Below are positions 1-8,453 of a stretch of DNA of 64,000 nucleotides, one piece after another. Within the stretch, counting starts at the first letter, position 1. Each line of letters opens with the position of its first letter. A program made the translations under genes and the position numbers. This DNA comes from CAWIOX01 sp963837775. GTDB taxonomy: Bacteria > Pseudomonadota > Gammaproteobacteria > Burkholderiales > Burkholderiaceae_D. Under the pieces are notes generated by a model, which was given only the letters and a program-made list of their open reading frames with translations, did no database searches and was not told where the DNA came from. The DNA is taken from assembly GCA_963837775.1 (NCBI GenBank), contig CAWIOX010000029.1:525960-589959 (forward strand), in the 5' to 3' direction.

Positions 1-1
1 T

Positions 2-985
2 TTAGATAGCCTAGGCCCACTATTTACCACACATACCGCGCCACTCAACGTGCGTGCCGCCAATCCCCTTTCCCGTGCGCCCATTGTTGATACACTGGAT
101 GTTGGGGTGCGCGCCATCAATAGTATGCTGACTGTAGGTCGCGGCCAACGCATGGGCTTGTTCGCTGGTTCGGGCGTGGGTAAAAGTGTACTGCTAGGCA
201 TGATGGCTCGCTATACAAGTGCTGACATTATTGTTGTCGGCCTGATAGGTGAACGCGGCCGTGAAGTCAAGGAGTTCATAGAACAAATTCTTGGTTCTGC
301 AGGTATGGCGCGCGCAGTAGTAGTCGCAGCCCCGGCTGACACTCCTCCTTTGATGCGGCTGCAAGGTGCGGCCTACGCAACAGCAATTGCCGAATACTTT
401 CGAGATCAAGGCAAGAATGTCTTATTGATCATGGACTCGCTGACTAGATATGCGATGGCCCAACGAGAGATAGCCTTAGCAATTGGAGAGCCCCCGGCGA
501 CAAAAGGCTATCCTCCATCTGTTTTTGCCAAATTACCAGCTCTGGTAGAGAGAGCGGGTAATGGTGATATCAATGGTGGATCGATTACTGCATTCTATAC
601 AGTCCTTACCGAGGGTGACGATCAGCAAGATCCGATCGCTGACTCAGCCCGCGCTATTTTAGATGGGCATATTGTCCTGAACCGGACTTTAGCTGAAAGC
701 GGGCATTATCCGGCCATTGATATTGAGCAATCAATCAGCAGAGCGATGCACAGCATCACGACACCACAACACCAGAAGCTCACCCGCCATCTCAAACAAC
801 TTTATTCACGCTATGAACGAAATCGTGATTTGATTAGCGTGGGCGCCTATACTGCCGGTAGCGATCCTTTACTTGACGAAGCAATTGCACTACACACCAA
901 AATTGAATCATTTTTGCAACAAGAAATTTCAGAGCAAGCCAGTATGCAAGAAAGCCTTGAGCAACTTACCTCTCTATTTCAATAA
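2..985 (+). CDS. fliI: Flagellar export ATPase FliI, 5'-truncated by the window edge
   Basis: FliI is the soluble hexameric ATPase that helps unload substrates at the flagellar type III export gate. The frame is open from base 2, so the true start lies before the window; about 327 C-terminal residues are visible of a family length near 440-470. The Walker A motif GLFAGSGVGKS and the Walker B strand VLLIMDSLTRYAMA are intact, followed by the catalytic-domain stretch with GEPPATKGYPPSVFAKLP. fliJ follows after 32 bp, the normal fliI-fliJ order. Confidence is high; the F1-ATPase beta subunit and virulence T3SS ATPases are related, but the flagellar neighbours settle the call. Confidence 0.96.
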   Translation, partial: LDSLGPLFTTHTAPLNVRAANPLSRAPIVDTLDVGVRAINSMLTVGRGQRMGLFAGSGVGKSVLLGMMARYTSADIIVVGLIGERGREVKEFIEQILGSAGMARAVVVAAPADTPPLMRLQGAAYATAIAEYFRDQGKNVLLIMDSLTRYAMAQREIALAIGEPPATKGYPPSVFAKLPALVERAGNGDINGGSITAFYTVLTEGDDQQDPIADSARAILDGHIVLNRTLAESGHYPAIDIEQSISRAMHSITTPQHQKLTRHLKQLYSRYERNRDLISVGAYTAGSDPLLDEAIALHTKIESFLQQEISEQASMQESLEQLTSLFQ

Positions 986-1017
986 GGCAAGCAAAATAGA
1001 TTGCGTATAATTACAGG

Positions 1018-1461
1018 ATGACAACTGCACGCTCCCCCCTCAATACGCTGATTGATCTTGCGACAAAGGAGGTCGAAGATGCGACACAAAATCTAGGCGC
1101 AGCAATTCGAACAGCAGAAGATGCGCAACAAAAACTGACATTACTACTTCAGTATCGCGATGATTATGCAGCCCGTGCTCAATCTGGATGTATGGCAGGC
1201 ATTAATGCAATGGAATACCGCAATATTCAGGCTTTTTTAACCAAACTGGATAGTGCAATTACTGGCCAACAAGTGATAGCCCGATCTGCACAAAATCGAG
1301 TCACAGAAAAAAAAATTACTTGGCAAGAATGCGAGCGCAAGCGTATGTCCTATGGCACACTTGCAGAGAGAGCTCAAAAAAAACAAATGCAGTCAGAATT
1401 ACGGCGGGATCAAAAAATGATGGATGAGTACGCGGCCAGAAGAACACTGTATACAAAATAA
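1018..1461 (+). CDS. fliJ: Flagellar export chaperone/stalk protein FliJ
   Basis: A 147-residue, highly charged, almost entirely helical protein expected to form a two-stranded antiparallel coiled coil. FliJ sits in the centre of the FliI hexamer, links the ATPase to FlhA and escorts export chaperones. The sequence is weakly conserved, as is usual for FliJ. Length, the EYRNIQAFLTKLD segment, heptad-like helices and position between fliI and fliK support the call. The ATG at 1018 is preceded by a short purine-rich stretch (acagg), and an alternative start is not evident. Confidence 0.9.
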   Translation: MTTARSPLNTLIDLATKEVEDATQNLGAAIRTAEDAQQKLTLLLQYRDDYAARAQSGCMAGINAMEYRNIQAFLTKLDSAITGQQVIARSAQNRVTEKKITWQECERKRMSYGTLAERAQKKQMQSELRRDQKMMDEYAARRTLYTK

Positions 1462-1494
1462 AAGCATCGCACACATTCATCGGAGCAGCAAAAA

Positions 1495-2629
1495 ATGCAA
1501 ACAGCAACCGTCTTGCCTGCAGCAAGTATCTTACCAAGCTCCCATCCCCAAGCTAAACAAAGTCCAACTAATGTTGCAGATGCAACATTTAACCAAGTGT
1601 TGGCACATCAGATTCAGGGGCGGAAAAATAGTAAGGAATCTGAGAAGACTGCAGAAAATAAAACCGATAGTTCGCGTAGTGCAGAACTAACGCAAGCTGC
1701 GTTATCAAAAGAAGACAAAAGTGAATCATTAGGTGATGAAAAAAATGTGGCCGAAGCCACACTCCCCGACACATTACCTGTCATTCCTGTCGAGTTGCTA
1801 GCATTGGTAGTCCAATATTAACCAAGTTACCAATAAATCAGAAAATACCAATACGCCCCCACAATTAACTGACTCGGTGCAATCAGACTCATTACAAATC
1901 GACTTATTACAATCCACTCCAACTAATGAGTTATCAAAAGAACCACTAGGATTACTCGATAGCAAGCAGCATAAATTGGATCACGCGCTCCAGACAAACA
2001 GCGCACCTGGCGAGATAGGCAGATTAGGCGATGGAACTGCAACAAACGCAGATCGCCAGGTTGGATTCCAAAAAGAAATTGGGGCCATTGCGCAGAAAAT
2101 TCATGAAATGGCAATTCCTACAAGCACTCCTGTTATTGATCAAGTGCCACAAGTACATCTCAATCTGCTGCAGGCATCAACGACACAATTAACCGAAAAA
2201 CTGACGCAACAAGTTGGAACCCAAGGTTGGGATCAAGCACTCGGGCAAAAAATAGTCTGGATGGTCGCCGGCGCGCAGCAGTCTGCCACTTTAACATTGA
2301 ACCCACCCGATCTTGGTCCACTTCAAATCATTCTGAACGTAAATAATGATCAAGCAGATGCTACTTTCATTTCAGCACAACCCGAGGTAAGGCATGCACT
2401 GGAGGCAGCACTGCCAAAACTTAGGGAAATGATGAGTGAAGCAGGCATCCAACTCAGTGATGCAACTGTAAGCAGCAACAACGCCAACCAGCACGGAGCT
2501 TCTCAGCAAAATTCACACAAGGCATTCAACAATTTCAAAGAAAATAACTTGAATACTGCTGCTGTTTCGCAGTCCAGTCAGACTCGCTCACTTATTTCAG
2601 GAAAGCAAATGGTTGATACATTTGCATAG
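1495..2629 (+). CDS. fliK: Flagellar hook-length control protein FliK, frameshifted
   Basis: FliK is the secreted ruler that measures the hook and switches export specificity from hook to filament. The gene is read in two frames: 1495-1821 gives the N-terminal Ser/Thr/Gln-rich half, and the frame open from about 1811 to 2629 gives the rest. The total of 1135 bp is one base off a multiple of three, so a single indel near 1811-1819 explains the break. The C-terminal half holds the Flg_hook domain, with LNPPDLGPLQIILNV and the following helix ALEAALPKLREMMSEAG. The ATG has ggagc upstream. A sequencing indel in the fast-evolving linker is likelier than a true null mutation. Confidence 0.88.
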
Positions 2630-2824
2630 TTTCATTTTGAGTTTTTCATATCTTAAGATCAGCATCATAAACTTTGCGCAGATCGTGAGAAAAAATCTAA
2701 GTTCAAAATATACAAATATTAAAATATACAACAGCTTATCCTCTCTTTTCATTGCATCAAGAGCGGCACTTTGTCACAATAATGTCCAGAATTAATGCTT
2801 CAATGCAGGACGAGAGGAAACTAG

Positions 2825-3334
2825 ATGGCAAAAGCACCCCCAAAAGCGGATACCAAGGCCAGCCCTCCAGAAGGAAAATCCAAGAAAAAAATGATTTTTT
2901 TGGCGGCTATCGCCGTTTTGGTGTTGAGCATTGCAGGTGGTGCATTTGCCTGGTACACCAACAGCCATAAAACTGATAATAATAAAAGCCATAAAGAAAT
3001 TAAAGCAGAGCCGTCAAAGCCCCCCATATTTGTCAATTTGGATCCGTTTACTGTCAACCTGCAACCGGAAAAAGGTGAGCAGTATTTACAAATCGCACTA
3101 ACTCTTCAAGTCGCGGATCAAGCACAAGTGGATTTGATCAAATTAAACATGCCGCAGGTACGCAGTAGATTACTGACACTACTTTCTAGCAAAATGGCAT
3201 CTGAAATTTCCACTGTCGAAGGTAAAAAACAACTCACTGAAGAGATTCTCGCCCAAATCAAGCTGCCTTTTATGCCGGATGGAAATACTCAGTCCGTAAC
3301 AAGTGTTTTCTTTACATCTTTCATAATTCAGTAA
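2825..3334 (+). CDS. fliL: Flagellar basal-body associated protein FliL
   Basis: A 169-residue inner-membrane protein that surrounds the stator units and stabilises them at the motor. A short basic, Pro/Lys-rich cytoplasmic N-terminus is followed by one membrane segment at about residues 23-43. The periplasmic domain includes PPIFVNLDPFTVNL and the stomatin-like helix with MPQVRSRLLTLLSSK. The start has gagagg 5-10 bases upstream. A 195-bp AT-rich gap separates it from fliK; I see no clear promoter or hairpin there. fliM starts 4 bp after the stop, so the two are surely co-transcribed. Confidence 0.95.
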   Translation: MAKAPPKADTKASPPEGKSKKKMIFLAAIAVLVLSIAGGAFAWYTNSHKTDNNKSHKEIKAEPSKPPIFVNLDPFTVNLQPEKGEQYLQIALTLQVADQAQVDLIKLNMPQVRSRLLTLLSSKMASEISTVEGKKQLTEEILAQIKLPFMPDGNTQSVTSVFFTSFIIQ

Positions 3335-3338
3335 CATT

Positions 3339-4340
3339 ATGGCCGATAATTTCCTTTCTCAGGATGAGGTCGATGCACTTTTAAAAGGTGTCAACGGCGA
3401 TCAGGATGAAGTACAAGCACCGGAAGATATTTCTGGCGTACGTCCTTACAATCTAGCTACTCAGGAACGCATCGTCCGTGGTAGGATGCCGACGCTTGAG
3501 ATCATCAATGAACGATTTGCAAGATTACTACGAATAGGCCTTTTCAATTTCCTCAGACGAAGTGCGGAAGTATCCGTAGGGACAGTACGAGTTTCAAAAT
3601 ATAGCGAATTTATTCGTAACCTCGTGGTGCCAACCAATCTGAATCTGGTTCACATGAAACCTTTGCGCGGTACTGCGCTCATGGTATTTGATCCCAATCT
3701 CGTCTTCCTGATTGTTGATAACCTTTTTGGCGGTGATGGTCGCTTTCACACACGCGTAGAGGGACGGGATTTCACGCAAACGGAACAGCGTATCATTCAG
3801 CGTATTCTCAATGTTGCTTTTGAGGCATACACAAAATCCTGGGAACCGGTATACCCCATTGAGTTCGAGTATATCCGTTCAGAAATGAACACACAGTTTG
3901 CCAATATTGCAACTCCGAATGAAGTTGTCGTGGCAACGACGTTCACAATTGAACTTGGCTCTGTTAGCGGCGAAATGCATTTTTGCATGCCCTACTCAAT
4001 GATTGAGCCTGTACGAGATATACTCACCAGCAGCCTGCAAGGAGAGGCGCTGGAAGTTGATAAACGCTGGGTTCGTCTAATGACACAGCAAATTCAAATT
4101 GCAGAAGTAGAATTAATTGCAGATCTGGGTTCGACAAAAGTAATGCTAGGCGACATTCTCAACATGAAAATTGGCGATGTCGTTCCTTTTTCAATTTCGG
4201 AAACAGTATCTGCCAAAGTTGATGGCGTCCCAGTAATGGATTGCACATACGGGACATTTAATGGTCAATATGCTTTACGTGTTGAAAAGCTCCTGACTTA
4301 CAGTACGAATGAAATGTCACAAGGAGATTCTCATGTCTGA
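3339..4340 (+). CDS. fliM: Flagellar motor switch protein FliM
   Basis: FliM is the C-ring protein that receives CheY-P and flips rotation. The 333-residue product is the normal family length. The N-terminal CheY-P docking segment, with LSQDEVDALL at residues 5-14, is intact. The middle domain contains VRPYNLATQER, and the C-terminal SpoA-like domain precedes the fliN overlap. The gene is tightly packed between fliL (4 bp gap) and fliN (8 bp overlap), indicating translational coupling. No oddities. Confidence 0.97.
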   Translation: MADNFLSQDEVDALLKGVNGDQDEVQAPEDISGVRPYNLATQERIVRGRMPTLEIINERFARLLRIGLFNFLRRSAEVSVGTVRVSKYSEFIRNLVVPTNLNLVHMKPLRGTALMVFDPNLVFLIVDNLFGGDGRFHTRVEGRDFTQTEQRIIQRILNVAFEAYTKSWEPVYPIEFEYIRSEMNTQFANIATPNEVVVATTFTIELGSVSGEMHFCMPYSMIEPVRDILTSSLQGEALEVDKRWVRLMTQQIQIAEVELIADLGSTKVMLGDILNMKIGDVVPFSISETVSAKVDGVPVMDCTYGTFNGQYALRVEKLLTYSTNEMSQGDSHV

Positions 4341-4752
4341 AAATATAGATCCTCAAGCAATAGCTGAAGATGATTGGGGCGCGGCCATTGCCGAGCAAGC
4401 TGAAGCCGAAGCGGCTGCCTTAAAGATGCAACCTGCGGCAGCAACCATCTTCAAAGATCTTGCCGGACAAGGGAAAAAGGGAGAGACCCACAATGATATT
4501 GACTTCATTTTAGACATCCCCGTACAAATGACAGTTGAACTTGGTCGTACAAAAATTGCCATTAAAAACCTTCTGCAACTAGCCCAGGGCTCCGTCGTTG
4601 AACTTGATGGACTGGCTGGTGAACCCATGGATGTGCTTGTCAATGGATGTCTGATCGCACAAGGCGAGGTTGTGGTCGTAAATGATAAATTTGGTATTCG
4701 CCTGACGGACATCATAACCCCCTCTGAGCGCATAAGAAAACTCAACAGATGA
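4333..4752 (+). CDS. fliN: Flagellar motor switch protein FliN
   Basis: FliN forms the bottom of the C-ring with FliM and docks the FliH-FliI export complex. The 139-residue form begins at ATG 4333, which has an ideal aaggag 7 bases upstream; an in-frame upstream ATG at 4309 lacks one and would run deep into fliM. A charged Ala/Glu-rich N-terminus precedes the SpoA domain (about residues 55-135) with LDIPVQMTVELGRTKI and the closing ITPSERIRKLN. It overlaps fliM by 8 bp and fliO by 4 bp. Confidence 0.96.
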   Translation: MSENIDPQAIAEDDWGAAIAEQAEAEAAALKMQPAAATIFKDLAGQGKKGETHNDIDFILDIPVQMTVELGRTKIAIKNLLQLAQGSVVELDGLAGEPMDVLVNGCLIAQGEVVVVNDKFGIRLTDIITPSERIRKLNR

Positions 4753-5165
4753 GGCGCTTCACTTTCATAGCCATACCGACAATATGGAGCGCCACCATTG
4801 CTGAGGCAGCCGAGCAATCTGGCAATACATCTACCAGTGGCTTATTTCAGTTAGTGTTTGGCCTGGCCATTGTTCTTGGCCTGATGGCCGCTGCTGTTTG
4901 GGTCCTTAAATATTTTGGTGTAAAACAAATCATAAGCGGCACAAATGTTCGCATTATCGGTGGCGTCAATGTTGGTACCCGCGAACGAATTTTAATTATT
5001 GAGGCAGCGGATCAATGGATCGTTGTGGGCGTAACCCCCGGATGCATTAATGCCCTCGCAACTATGCCAAAGCAGGAAACTATACCAACTACAGATAATG
5101 CCTCTGGACTGAGAACATTTCCCGAATGGCTGAAACAAACTCTGGAAAAACGCAACGGAAAATAA
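4749..5165 (+). CDS. fliO: Flagellar biosynthesis protein FliO
   Basis: FliO is a small membrane protein that helps assemble the FliP5-FliR export-gate core. The 138-residue product has a cleavable-looking or short periplasmic N-terminus, one strong membrane span at about residues 32-53 (LVFGLAIVLGLMAAAVWVL), and a cytoplasmic domain with GTRERILIIEAADQWIVVGV. Its ATG overlaps the fliN stop (ATGA), a classic translational coupling, and fliP begins 6 bp downstream. Sequence conservation in FliO is low; the context carries the assignment. Confidence 0.93.
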   Translation: MRRFTFIAIPTIWSATIAEAAEQSGNTSTSGLFQLVFGLAIVLGLMAAAVWVLKYFGVKQIISGTNVRIIGGVNVGTRERILIIEAADQWIVVGVTPGCINALATMPKQETIPTTDNASGLRTFPEWLKQTLEKRNGK

Positions 5166-5171
5166 GGTCTC

Positions 5172-5957
5172 ATGCAACAGAACTGCACTCCGTTAAAAAT
5201 TGCAAAAAAAACACCGCAAATTTTACGACAATTATTGCCCCTTGCACTGCTCTGCCTGCCTGTGCTCGCGATATCACAAGATGCTGGCCTACAGGCAATC
5301 ACCAGCACACCTGCTGCTGGCGGTGGTCAAAATTATTCACTCAGCATACAAACACTGCTGCTACTGACCGCGCTGTCTTTCTTGCCTGCCGCACTACTGA
5401 TGATGACAAGCTTTACTCGCATCATCATAGTGTTATCTTTACTTCGACATGCAATTGGTACACAGTCAGCCCCACCAAACCAAGTGTTGGTCGGGCTCAC
5501 ACTATTCCTGACATTTTTCGTCATGGGTCCTGTGTTCGATAAAGTCTACGTGGATGCATACCAACCATTATCAGAGAACAAAATAAGCATGTTGCAAGCA
5601 CTTGATAAAGGGATTATCCCGTTAAAGTCGTTCATGCTGAAACAAACACGTCAGGCAGATTTGGCTTTATTTGTCAAATTATCAAATACCGCACAACTCC
5701 AAGGACCGGAAGATGTGCCGCTGCGTGTATTGATTCCTGCCTATATAACAAGTGAGCTGAAGACTGCGTTTCAAATTGGCTTTGCCATCTTCATACCATT
5801 TCTCATCATCGATATGGTTGTAGCCAGCATACTTATGTCAATGGGAATGATGATGGTATCGCCCGCAATCGTATCACTCCCCTTCAAATTGATGCTTTTC
5901 GTACTCGTAGATGGATGGCAACTTTTGATTGGATCTTTAGCACAAAGTTTTTATTGA
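5172..5957 (+). CDS. fliP: Flagellar type III export gate protein FliP
   Basis: FliP forms the pentameric core of the export channel with FliQ and FliR. The 261-residue protein starts with a signal peptide (hydrophobic LLPLALLCLPVLAIS at about 19-33), then four membrane segments. The FliP signatures LPAALLMMTSFTRIIIVLS and NQVLVGLTLFLTFFVMGP are both intact, as is the C-terminal pair with FLIIDMVVASILMSMGMMM. It lies in the invariant fliO-P-Q-R order with short gaps. Confidence 0.97.
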   Translation: MQQNCTPLKIAKKTPQILRQLLPLALLCLPVLAISQDAGLQAITSTPAAGGGQNYSLSIQTLLLLTALSFLPAALLMMTSFTRIIIVLSLLRHAIGTQSAPPNQVLVGLTLFLTFFVMGPVFDKVYVDAYQPLSENKISMLQALDKGIIPLKSFMLKQTRQADLALFVKLSNTAQLQGPEDVPLRVLIPAYITSELKTAFQIGFAIFIPFLIIDMVVASILMSMGMMMVSPAIVSLPFKLMLFVLVDGWQLLIGSLAQSFY

Positions 5958-5967
5958 GGTATTTTCA

Positions 5968-6237
5968 ATGACTCCTGAGAGTGTAATGTCCCTTGGTCGC
6001 CATGCCATGGAAATAACACTGTTGATAGCAGCACCCTTGCTGTTAACAGCTCTTGTTATTGGTTTAATCGTCAGTATTTTTCAGGCTGCAACGCAAATCA
6101 ACGAAGCAACCTTATCGTTCATTCCAAAACTTGTCGGTATTTTTGTTGCATTGGTTATCGCTGGACCTTGGATGCTATCCGTTATGCTTGATTATATGCG
6201 GCAAGTGTTCACGGACATTCCTGGCATGGTTGGGTAA
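5968..6237 (+). CDS. fliQ: Flagellar type III export gate protein FliQ
   Basis: An 89-residue, two-helix hairpin protein that wraps the FliP-FliR core. It has the typical start MTPESVMSLGRHAMEI, the first membrane helix with LIAAPLLLTALVIGLIVSI, the conserved FQAATQINEATLSFIPK loop and a second helix. Length is normal. The start has gagg 10 bases upstream. A 108-bp gap without a recognisable signal separates it from fliR. Confidence 0.96.
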   Translation: MTPESVMSLGRHAMEITLLIAAPLLLTALVIGLIVSIFQAATQINEATLSFIPKLVGIFVALVIAGPWMLSVMLDYMRQVFTDIPGMVG

Positions 6238-6345
6238 AACACTAACTTCCTGCATGATACAAACATTTATTGCATATTCAATTATTCAAATAGATACCCC
6301 GAAAATACTTGCAATGAACTGCTCTAGCCATACTCAAAAGCATTG

Positions 6346-7149
6346 ATGTTCACGTTTACCAGCGCAGAACTGAATGCATTAGTTACCGCCTTACTGTGGC
6401 CTCTTAGTCGTGTCCTTGGCCTCATTGCCACAGCACCTCTTTTCGGCAATGTTAGTGTGCCAATGCAGGCCAAGATTGGTCTTGGTGTAATGCTTACACT
6501 CATTTTAGTGCCGCTAGTTCCAACTCTCCCTGCAATAGACCCCCTATCGTTCGCAGGGCTATTGATCTTAGCCCAACAACTCATTGTTGGCTTAGGGATG
6601 GGGTTTGCAATGCGGATTGTATTTGCCGCTGTAGAAATGGCAGGGGAAATCATTAGCATGACCATGGGCTTGAGTTTTGCGACCTTCTTTGACCCACAAT
6701 CTCAAGGTCAGTCTACTGCCATCAGTCAGTTTTTGGCATTGCTGATAACCATGGCTTTTTTGTCAATCAATGGCCATCTACTAATGCTTTCAGTACTTGT
6801 AGATAGTTTTTTTACATTACCTATTACTGCCACACCACTAGGCGGAAATATGTTCCATCAGCTTGTGGACTGGGCTGGAAAAATATTTAGTGCAGGTGTC
6901 CAACTTTCCCTTCCTGTCATCGCAGCATTACTCATTACGAACATTGCTCTCGGCATTCTGACTCGTGCTTCGCCCCAGCTTAATCTCTTTGGTATAGGTT
7001 TCCCAGTTACCTTAAGCGTAGGCTTTATCGTGATAGCACTAGTATTGCCTTCTTTATCAATACCAACGGAACGTCTTTTCCAAGATGGTTTTGAAACAAT
7101 GAAAAAAATCCCCCTGCCTTCTGAGAAAATCCCCAGCAAGTCGCCATGA
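6346..7149 (+). CDS. fliR: Flagellar type III export gate protein FliR
   Basis: FliR supplies the single asymmetric subunit of the export-gate core. The ATG at 6346 gives 267 residues; a TTG one codon upstream could also open the frame. Six or so hydrophobic segments are visible, with the FliR hallmarks VLGLIATAPLFGN near the N-terminus, AGEIISMTMGLSFATFFDPQ in the middle, and GFPVTLSVGFIVIALVLP towards the end. It is the last gene of the + strand operon and is convergent with flgL; the 84-bp gap shows no strong hairpin terminator. Confidence 0.96.
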   Translation: MFTFTSAELNALVTALLWPLSRVLGLIATAPLFGNVSVPMQAKIGLGVMLTLILVPLVPTLPAIDPLSFAGLLILAQQLIVGLGMGFAMRIVFAAVEMAGEIISMTMGLSFATFFDPQSQGQSTAISQFLALLITMAFLSINGHLLMLSVLVDSFFTLPITATPLGGNMFHQLVDWAGKIFSAGVQLSLPVIAALLITNIALGILTRASPQLNLFGIGFPVTLSVGFIVIALVLPSLSIPTERLFQDGFETMKKIPLPSEKIPSKSP

Positions 7150-7233
7150 AGAATAACAAAGGTTTTATCGTAAATAAGTAACAGGATAATAAGACAAATC
7201 CAAATTACTCTTCAGCTCAATACTCTGGATTAA

Positions 7234-8442
7234 TCAAAGATAGCTGAACAATGACAGCCCGGCCGTTTTCGAAAAAGTTTTCTGTGCTGCGTCAAGGACC
7301 GTCTGCTGCTGAGTAAATTCCGAAATAGCCTTGGTGTAATCAAGATCCTGCAGCGCTGACAATGTAGTCTTATACTGCAAGCTACGATCATTACCCGCAC
7401 TGTCAAGGGAATCGATTTGATTGAGGCTCGAACCAGCCGAGGCACGTGATGTAAGTACGCTATTTAGTGCATTATCGATGCCCAGATTGGCGGTCGACAG
7501 TCCTGCGGTCAAAGCTGCTGAACTGGATGCATTGTTTGCCGGCGTACTCAACAACGTAATCAGGTCATCCAGTATTTTGAAAATGCTTTGGTTAGTACTG
7601 GGCTGAACTGTGAACTTATCCCCAGCTGAAGGGCTACCACTGACATCAAATTGCATTCCATCAAACGTGATTGCCTGCCCACTTACATAATTGGGGGCTG
7701 AAGGTACAGGTACCATATTCAATGGATCAGTCGTGTCAGTGACAGTATACGTAGTCGCGCTAGTAAACGTCACATCATAGTTATGGACAGGCAGCGTCAC
7801 CGCACCAACTACAGTGCCGGACGAAATGACACCAGATCCCTGGTTCGCGCTGGCTGCTGTAGTGAGGAATGTCCCATTACCGGTGCGGGCGCTCTCAAAT
7901 ACTGCGGTTCCTGTGTCACTCAACGCCATCTGCCGCGCATTATCAACCTGAAGCATCCTTTGCCCCTGATCTCCTTGATACTGCACACCGCTCGATGTTT
8001 GCACAAATGGTTGCGATGAAGTCTGATAGCCCGAAAAAAGGTAATTCCCCGTACCATCAGTTGCATTAGCAAGCCCCAGCAATTGGTCGAACTGCCCGCG
8101 TAATTGAGTCGAGAGAGTAGCACGGTCACTGGCAGACAATGCGCCATTGCCGGCACTTATCGTTAGCGTCTTCGCGTCCTGTAGCAGTGAAGTAACACTT
8201 GCAAGAGTCCCCTCCACGGCACTCAGTGAACTCTTCGCATTTTGCCTGTTTGTCGCAAACTGCTCGTTCATCGCATCTGACTGTGCAACAACCAATGCTC
8301 TTGCTGAAGCAACTGGATCGTCAGCAGGCGTAAGAATTCTACGCCCCGTCGATAATTGCTGTTGCGTCCTGGCCTGAGCCACCTGTAAATCGCCGATGCG
8401 AGCACTACCCATTTCATAGATTGTTTTTGTGCTAATCCGCAT
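7234..8442 (-). CDS. flgL: Flagellar hook-associated protein 3 FlgL
   Basis: FlgL is the second hook-filament junction protein. The 402-residue product has the flagellin-like N-terminal helix MRISTKTIYEMGSARI and the C-terminal helix with LDYTKAISEFTQQQTVLDAAQ. The outer region (about residues 200-290) carries a beta-rich insert ending in SGSPSAGDKFTVQP, a motif that also occurs in FlgK next door. It starts 11 bp after the flgK stop with aaggtc as ribosome site, so flgK-flgL is an operon, probably driven by the sigma-28 promoter before flgK. Confidence 0.96.
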   Translation of the reverse strand: MRISTKTIYEMGSARIGDLQVAQARTQQQLSTGRRILTPADDPVASARALVVAQSDAMNEQFATNRQNAKSSLSAVEGTLASVTSLLQDAKTLTISAGNGALSASDRATLSTQLRGQFDQLLGLANATDGTGNYLFSGYQTSSQPFVQTSSGVQYQGDQGQRMLQVDNARQMALSDTGTAVFESARTGNGTFLTTAASANQGSGVISSGTVVGAVTLPVHNYDVTFTSATTYTVTDTTDPLNMVPVPSAPNYVSGQAITFDGMQFDVSGSPSAGDKFTVQPSTNQSIFKILDDLITLLSTPANNASSSAALTAGLSTANLGIDNALNSVLTSRASAGSSLNQIDSLDSAGNDRSLQYKTTLSALQDLDYTKAISEFTQQQTVLDAAQKTFSKTAGLSLFSYL

Positions 8443-8453
8443 GATAATGACCT

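Noticed and set aside
2613..2795. Small open frame between fliK and fliL
   Set aside because: It lacks a ribosome site, has AT-driven composition and overlaps the fliK end; no support as a gene.
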